Of a stretch of 10,052 nucleotides of DNA, positions 6,084 through 10,052 are shown one piece after another (position 1 is the first letter of the stretch; each line of letters begins with the position of its first letter). This DNA is from Rhizobiaceae bacterium. GTDB taxonomy: Bacteria > Pseudomonadota > Alphaproteobacteria > Rhizobiales > Rhizobiaceae. A model generated the notes under the pieces. It had not been told where the DNA came from. It did no database searches and was given only the letters and a program-made list of their open reading frames with translations. The translations under genes were made by a program, and so were the position numbers. The DNA lies in the NCBI GenBank assembly GCA_028865845.1, contig JAGWJK010000087.1:1-10052 (forward strand), in the 5' to 3' direction.

Positions 6084-7190
6084 ATGAAAAAGCTCTATCA
6101 ACCCCTCGATTTCGGTGCCTTCACCCTTTCGCACCGCGTCGTACAGGCACCGCTAACGCGGCTGCGTTCCGAACAGCCGGGCGATATCCCGGGCGACTTG
6201 ATGGCCCTGCATTATGGCCAGCGCGCCTCGGAAGGCGGCTTGCAGATCGCTGAAGCGACGACCGTCTCGATCACCGGCCGCGGCTATCTCGGCGCTCCTG
6301 GCATCTATTCGGATGCTCAGGTCGAAGGATGGCGTAAGGTGACCAGCGCAGTCCATGCCAAAGGTGGCCGCATCTTCCTGCAGATCTGGCATGTCGGACG
6401 CCAAAGCCATGTCGATATGACCGGCGGCGTTGCGCCCGTCGCGCCTTCGGCCGTGCAATTCGAGCAGGTCGTGTTCACCAAGGATGGCTGGGTTCCGGTT
6501 TCGCCGAACAGGGCGCTCGACATCGAAGAGATCCCAGGCATCGTCGAGGAATTTCGCCGTGCGGCTGAGCGTGCCAAGCTCGCCGGCTTCGACGGCGTCG
6601 AGATCCACGGTGCCAACGGCTATTTGATCGACCAGTTCCTCCAGGACGGCACCAACAAACGTACCGACCGCTACGGCGGCCCGGTAGAGAAGCGTGCACG
6701 CTTCCTGCTCGAAGTGACCGATGCCGTCACGTCCGTCTGGGGTCCGCACCGCGTCGGTGTTCGCCTTGGTCCGAGCGGTACTTGGGCGTCGATGTCGGAC
6801 AGTAATCCGGAAGTGACATTCGGTTATGCGGCCGAGCAGCTCAATCGCTTCGATCTTGCCTATCTGCACATCATCGAGCCGCGCATTGTTGGTGGAGAGG
6901 CTCCGGTCGAAGGCAAGCCGCCAGTCGCAGCCGCCAATATTCGCCAGGTCTTCAAGGGTCGGATCATCGCCGCTGGCGGCTTCGACCGTCATGGTGCCGA
7001 AGAGATCGTCGAGCACGGTGATGCCGACCTCGTCGCCTTCGGACGCTACTTCTCGTCGAATCCTGATCTGGCGCGGCGGTTGCGTGAAGGCTTGCCGCTA
7101 ACCCCCTATGATCGCGACACCTTCTGGGGTGGCGATCATCGCGGTTATACCGATTTCGCCGAATATCAGGAGCTTGCCGCGACCGCATAA
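6084..7190 (+). CDS. FMN-dependent alkene reductase, old yellow enzyme family (NemA-like)
   Basis: The 368-residue product is a complete single-domain OYE, a TIM-barrel flavoprotein that uses NAD(P)H to reduce activated C=C bonds (enones, maleimides) and often nitro compounds, in the cytoplasm. Seen residues: PLTR with T25 near the FMN, H175 and N178 in HGANGYL for substrate binding, the proton donor Y180, the barrel motif DQFLQDGTNKRTDRYGG (183-199), R227 in VGVRLGP, and the phosphate-binding AAGGF (296-300) and FGR (319-321). Length and motifs fit the NemA/classical OYE class, which has the HxxN pair. GGAGA (6072-6076) lies seven bases before the ATG. The gene diverges from lysR and ends at a hairpin facing the DHA2 pump gene. 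In Escherichia coli nemA answers to the TetR protein NemR; here the adjacent regulator is LysR and the TetR sites lie elsewhere. Confidence 0.95.
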   Translation: MKKLYQPLDFGAFTLSHRVVQAPLTRLRSEQPGDIPGDLMALHYGQRASEGGLQIAEATTVSITGRGYLGAPGIYSDAQVEGWRKVTSAVHAKGGRIFLQIWHVGRQSHVDMTGGVAPVAPSAVQFEQVVFTKDGWVPVSPNRALDIEEIPGIVEEFRRAAERAKLAGFDGVEIHGANGYLIDQFLQDGTNKRTDRYGGPVEKRARFLLEVTDAVTSVWGPHRVGVRLGPSGTWASMSDSNPEVTFGYAAEQLNRFDLAYLHIIEPRIVGGEAPVEGKPPVAAANIRQVFKGRIIAAGGFDRHGAEEIVEHGDADLVAFGRYFSSNPDLARRLREGLPLTPYDRDTFWGGDHRGYTDFAEYQELAATA

Positions 7191-7217
7191 ACGATAGAAA
7201 ATCACCGCATGTTCATC

Positions 7218-7247
7218 AAGGCCGGGCAGCGTAAGCTGCTCGGCCTT
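7218..7247. terminator. Bidirectional hairpin between convergent genes
   Basis: A 13-bp stem, AAGGCCGGGCAGC (7218-7230) with GCTGCTCGGCCTT (7235-7247), has a single G-T pair and a GTAA loop. It lies 27 bases after the ene-reductase stop and 48 bases beyond the end of the DHA2 pump gene, so it can serve both converging transcripts. T-tracts are short on both sides (TTT on the plus strand). No gene is visible in 7191-7295. Confidence 0.65.
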
Positions 7248-7295
7248 TGCGCATTCCGTCCGCGGCGTGACGCCATTAGAGGCGCTCGCTTTGGC

Positions 7296-8840
7296 TCAGT
7301 GCAGTGGCGATTGGGCGCTCTCGGTCCGCCGGGCAAAGGGCACGCAGAGCAGGGCGCAGATGGTGAGGATGGTCACGATCATCCAGGCCTCGTCGATTGC
7401 CTGGGTGCTTGCGGCCGTCTGTATCAACGGATCGAGCGTCGCGGCGGTGGCATCGTCGAAGGCGCCCGTATGTCCGGCGATCGTTTCGATCGGAACGCCA
7501 ACGAATTTCGCTTCATCGATATCACCAGCCTGCAGGCGATCGAGGATCTTCTGCCCGAGCGGTTCCGAGCGCGTGTAGATGATGGTGTCGATGAGCGCGA
7601 TACCGATGGCGCCGCCCAGGTTGCGCATCAAATTGAAGAGGCCGCTTGCATCGGGAATCCGCTCGGGCGATAGCGTCCCGAGCGCCAGCCGCGTCGGCGG
7701 TAGCAGGCAGAACATGATCGCCACGCCGCGAATGAGCTGGGGCCAGAACATCGCGGCAAAATCCGATCGCGGATCCTGGAACATGCTCAATCCAAGCCCA
7801 ATCGCGAAGAGCGAAAAACCTGCAGCTGACAGGATTTTTGCATCGATGCGTTTTTCGAGCGCGACGGCGATCGGCGCGGTCACGAGCTGCGCGATGCCCG
7901 TCACCAGCATGGTCAGGCCGATTTCAAGGGCGTTGTGGCCGCGTATGAAAGCCAGGAACACCGGCATCAGATAGACCGATCCGAACAGGCCGATGCCGAG
8001 TACGAAGCTCAAGACGGAGCCGACGAGGAAGTTGCGGTCGGCGAAATTCCTGACATCGACGACCGGATGTCTTGCGCGGAGCGTCCTGATAGCGAAGATC
8101 AAAAACGAAATCAGGCTGAGGGCAAGCAGCCCGAGCACATAGCCGGAGATCCAGCCGCGCGTAGGCGCTTCCTCGAGGCTGATCTCGAGCGCCGTCAGCG
8201 CAACGGCGATGAGGATGAGCGAGAGCCAGTCGAGATTTCTAAGTTCGGACAGATTTGCTGCCTGCCTCGGCAGGAAACGCGCTGCGACGAGGGCCGTGAG
8301 TACGCCAGGCAGCACATTGATCAGAAACAACCAGTGCCAAGAGTAGGTTTCGGTGAGCCAGCCGCCGACGATCGGCCCGACCGTCGGGGCGAGAACCGCA
8401 AGCACACCGCCGATCGTCGTCGCAAGCACCTGCCGATCGTCCGAAAACAGAATGAAGACCGCCGAGAACACGGAGGGAATGAGAGTGCCGCCGGAAAAGC
8501 CCTGGATGACCCGCCAACTGACGAGTTCGGCGAAACTGCCACTCATGGCACAGCCGGTGGAGGAGATGACGAAGATGCTGATGGCGCCGACGAAAAGCCA
8601 GCGCATCGTCAGAAGCCGCGTGAGGAAGCCGGTAAGCGGTATCGCAACGACCTCGGCAATGAGGTAGGCCGTCTGCACCCAGCTCATCTGATCGGGGCCG
8701 ATATCCAGGGCGCTCTGGATCGTCGGCAGCGAGGTCGCCACCACCTGCACATCCAGGATCGCCATGTACATGCCGATACACATGGCGACGAAGCCGAGCC
8801 AGGTCGCCGCCATGCTTCTCTCCCGCAGCTCTCCGGACAT
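7296..8840 (-). CDS. MFS transporter, DHA2 family (EmrB/QacA-type, 14-helix multidrug pump)
   Basis: At 514 residues and with about 14 hydrophobic segments this is a DHA2 drug:proton antiporter of the inner membrane. Diagnostic features are helix 1 AILDVQVVATSLPTIQ (27-42, with D30), the loop GFLTRLLTMRWLF (motif A position), WRVIQGFSGG in helix 4, and motif C GPIVGGWLTETYSWHWLFLIN in helix 5. The given ATG (8838-8840) has AGGA seven bases upstream. The ATG at 8814-8816 has a better GGGAGAG and removes only eight residues, so the true start may be there. No EmrA/HlyD-type adapter gene is next to it: upstream lies a divergent hydrolase, downstream a converging reductase. It either works alone like QacA or has a partner encoded elsewhere. 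A promoter overlapped by an inverted repeat lies at 8909-8947. Confidence 0.93.
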   Translation of the reverse strand: MSGELRERSMAATWLGFVAMCIGMYMAILDVQVVATSLPTIQSALDIGPDQMSWVQTAYLIAEVVAIPLTGFLTRLLTMRWLFVGAISIFVISSTGCAMSGSFAELVSWRVIQGFSGGTLIPSVFSAVFILFSDDRQVLATTIGGVLAVLAPTVGPIVGGWLTETYSWHWLFLINVLPGVLTALVAARFLPRQAANLSELRNLDWLSLILIAVALTALEISLEEAPTRGWISGYVLGLLALSLISFLIFAIRTLRARHPVVDVRNFADRNFLVGSVLSFVLGIGLFGSVYLMPVFLAFIRGHNALEIGLTMLVTGIAQLVTAPIAVALEKRIDAKILSAAGFSLFAIGLGLSMFQDPRSDFAAMFWPQLIRGVAIMFCLLPPTRLALGTLSPERIPDASGLFNLMRNLGGAIGIALIDTIIYTRSEPLGQKILDRLQAGDIDEAKFVGVPIETIAGHTGAFDDATAATLDPLIQTAASTQAIDEAWMIVTILTICALLCVPFARRTESAQSPLH

Positions 8841-8908
8841 CGAACAATCCTGTCAGCAAATCGCGCAAGTGATTGAGTTGGCTATTGCCGCCATATTCCA
8901 CGTGGGGA

Positions 8909-8947
8909 ATTGTAGCGCAATGTATCTGGCGCGCTGAACGTTACATT
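8909..8947 (-). promoter_or_regulatory. Predicted promoter of the DHA2 pump with overlapping inverted repeat
   Basis: On the minus strand TTCAGC (8933-8938) and TACAAT (8909-8914) are spaced by 18 bases, placing the start of transcription about 60 bases before the pump ATG. The inverted repeat AATGTA (8919-8924) with TACATT (8942-8947) flanks the -35, a plausible repressor site. The 193-bp region 8841-9033 also holds the palindrome CCACGTGG (8898-8905) and a further TACAT copy at 8984-8988. I found no convincing promoter for the divergent hydrolase. Confidence 0.3.
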
Positions 8948-9033
8948 CGCATTCAAATGACCGGCATTGCGACACATCGCCGATACATCCAGCCCGCCTT
9001 ATGGCTGCATCGAATTCAGTTGGAGAAAAGCAA

Positions 9034-10052
9034 ATGTCTGAAGACATCAACCTCAATCGTCGTCGCTTTTTCGGCACTGCCGCCCTGACCATCGCCGCCG
9101 CGCAGTTCGGCATGATCGGTCTTTCAGAAGCAGAGGCCGCGAGCGCAAATTCGGCCGCCCTCCCGGCGATCAAGCCCGGCACGAACACGTCTTTCGCGAC
9201 CCTGAAGCAGATCAACGCCGGCGCCTTGAATGTCGGCTATGCCGAGGCCGGCCCGGCCGATGGCGCTCCGGTTATCCTGCTGCACGGCTGGCCCTACGAT
9301 ATCTACAGCTACGTCGACGTCGCCCCGCTGCTGGCATCGCAGGGATATCGGGTGATCATTCCGTTCCTGCGCGGCTACGGCACCACCCGTTTCCTGTCGA
9401 GCGACACCGTCCGCAACGGCCAGCAGGCCGTGGTTGCCGTCGACATCATCGCGTTCATGGATGCGCTGAAGATCGAGAAGGCGGTAATCGGCGGTTACGA
9501 TTGGGGTGCGCGGACAGCCAACATCATCGCGGCCCTCTGGCCGGAGCGCTGCAAGGCGATGGTCTCGGTCAGCGGTTACCTGATCGGCAGCCAGGATGCC
9601 AACAAGGCTCCCTTGCCGCCGAAGGCCGAACTTGCCTGGTGGTACCAATTCTATTTCGCGACCGAACGCGGCCGGCAGGGCTACGAGCAGAACCGCCACG
9701 ACTTTGCAAAGCTCATCTGGCAGCTCGCCTCTCCGAAGTGGAATTTCGATGACGCGACCTACGATCGGAGCGCAAAGGCTTTCGAAAATCCCGATCATGT
9801 CGCTGTCGTGATCCACAATTATCGCTGGCGCCTGGGCCTTGCGGAAGGCGAACCGCAATATGACGATCTCGAAAAGAAGCTTGCCGCGTTTCCTGCCATC
9901 ACCGTGCCGACGATCACAATGGAAGGCGACGCCAATGGCGCGCCGCATCCTGAGCCGGCCGCCTATGCCAAGAAGTTCACCGGCAAGTACGAGCATCGCC
10001 TGATCACCGGCGGCATCGGGCACAATCTGCCGCAGGAAGCGCCGCAGGCCTT
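9034..10052 (+). CDS. Tat-exported alpha/beta hydrolase, epoxide-hydrolase-like (3' end cut by window edge)
   Basis: The frame from the ATG at 9034 stays open to the window end (339 residues) and is probably only slightly short of complete. The N-terminus has a twin-arginine signal, LNRRRFFGTAALTIAAAQFG (7-26), ending in AEA before A36, so a folded protein should reach the periplasm. The rest is an alpha/beta-hydrolase: oxyanion motif HGWP (84-87), nucleophile elbow GGYDWGA with D156, a likely acid D299 in EGDANG, and catalytic H330 in GGIGHNLPQEAP. An aspartate nucleophile with HGWP is the pattern of epoxide hydrolases and relatives rather than esterases. The cap region (about 180-265) has several tyrosines that could be the epoxide-opening pair. 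GGAG (9022-9025) precedes the start by eight bases. It diverges from the DHA2 pump gene. Substrate unknown; another Asp-nucleophile hydrolase, such as a dehalogenase-like enzyme, is possible. Confidence 0.88.
   Translation, partial: MSEDINLNRRRFFGTAALTIAAAQFGMIGLSEAEAASANSAALPAIKPGTNTSFATLKQINAGALNVGYAEAGPADGAPVILLHGWPYDIYSYVDVAPLLASQGYRVIIPFLRGYGTTRFLSSDTVRNGQQAVVAVDIIAFMDALKIEKAVIGGYDWGARTANIIAALWPERCKAMVSVSGYLIGSQDANKAPLPPKAELAWWYQFYFATERGRQGYEQNRHDFAKLIWQLASPKWNFDDATYDRSAKAFENPDHVAVVIHNYRWRLGLAEGEPQYDDLEKKLAAFPAITVPTITMEGDANGAPHPEPAAYAKKFTGKYEHRLITGGIGHNLPQEAPQA

Noticed and set aside
7935..8876. Plus-strand open frame of 313 codons opposite the DHA2 pump
   Set aside because: It is highly charged with no recognisable domain and mirrors the codon structure of the pump, so it is a shadow frame.
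8898..8905. CCACGTGG palindrome resembling a eukaryotic G-box
   Set aside because: It is an eight-base palindrome in bacterial DNA and too short to assign a factor; kept only as part of the description of the divergent region.
1..10052. tRNA, rRNA, CRISPR arrays, insertion sequences, phage or integron attachment sites
   Set aside because: I looked for tandem or terminal repeats, transposase or integrase motifs and tRNA-like segments and saw none; the hairpins found are best explained as terminators.

Overview
The window is about 10 kb of high-GC (roughly 60%) bacterial DNA. Gene style, codon use, GGAG-type ribosome binding sites and the protein flavours all suggest an alphaproteobacterium of the Rhizobiales (Rhizobium/Agrobacterium-like). 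That placement is inference from general resemblance, not a database result. I see no RNA genes, insertion sequences, integrases, CRISPR repeats or phage genes.

Layout, left to right. At 1-74 (minus) is the first part of a TetR-family regulator that runs off the left edge. Then come, all on the minus strand and so read from right to left: a LysR regulator (5070-5966), two DHA1-type MFS pumps (3674-4948, 2381-3604), a strong hairpin at 2330-2356, a third DHA1 pump (986-2203) and a DltE-like short-chain dehydrogenase (184-954). An old-yellow-enzyme/NemA-type ene-reductase (6084-7190, plus) diverges from the LysR gene. It converges, across a hairpin at 7218-7247, on a 14-helix DHA2 (EmrB/QacA-type) pump (7296-8840, minus). 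A Tat-exported alpha/beta hydrolase with an Asp nucleophile (epoxide-hydrolase-like, 9034 to beyond the right edge, plus) diverges from that pump.

Regulation is the most informative part. A 30-bp near-palindrome with core ACGACCGGTCGT lies exactly in the spacer of a good -35/-10 promoter in front of the third pump and the SDR. A site matching it at 13 of 16 bases lies in the same place in front of the tetR gene. The simplest reading is one TetR repressor controlling itself and the pump-SDR pair. A second, separate logic surrounds lysR: a GGAC-N6-GTCC palindrome occurs in both intergenic regions next to it, one shared with the ene-reductase and one in front of the first pump. The first pump also has an 11-bp inverted repeat that can bury its ribosome binding site.

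Taken together the window reads as a xenobiotic/electrophile defence neighbourhood: four MFS exporters, an FMN ene-reductase, an SDR and an exported epoxide-hydrolase-like enzyme under TetR and LysR control. No substrate can be named from the sequence. All gene families are known; the novelty is in the regulatory sites and the combination.
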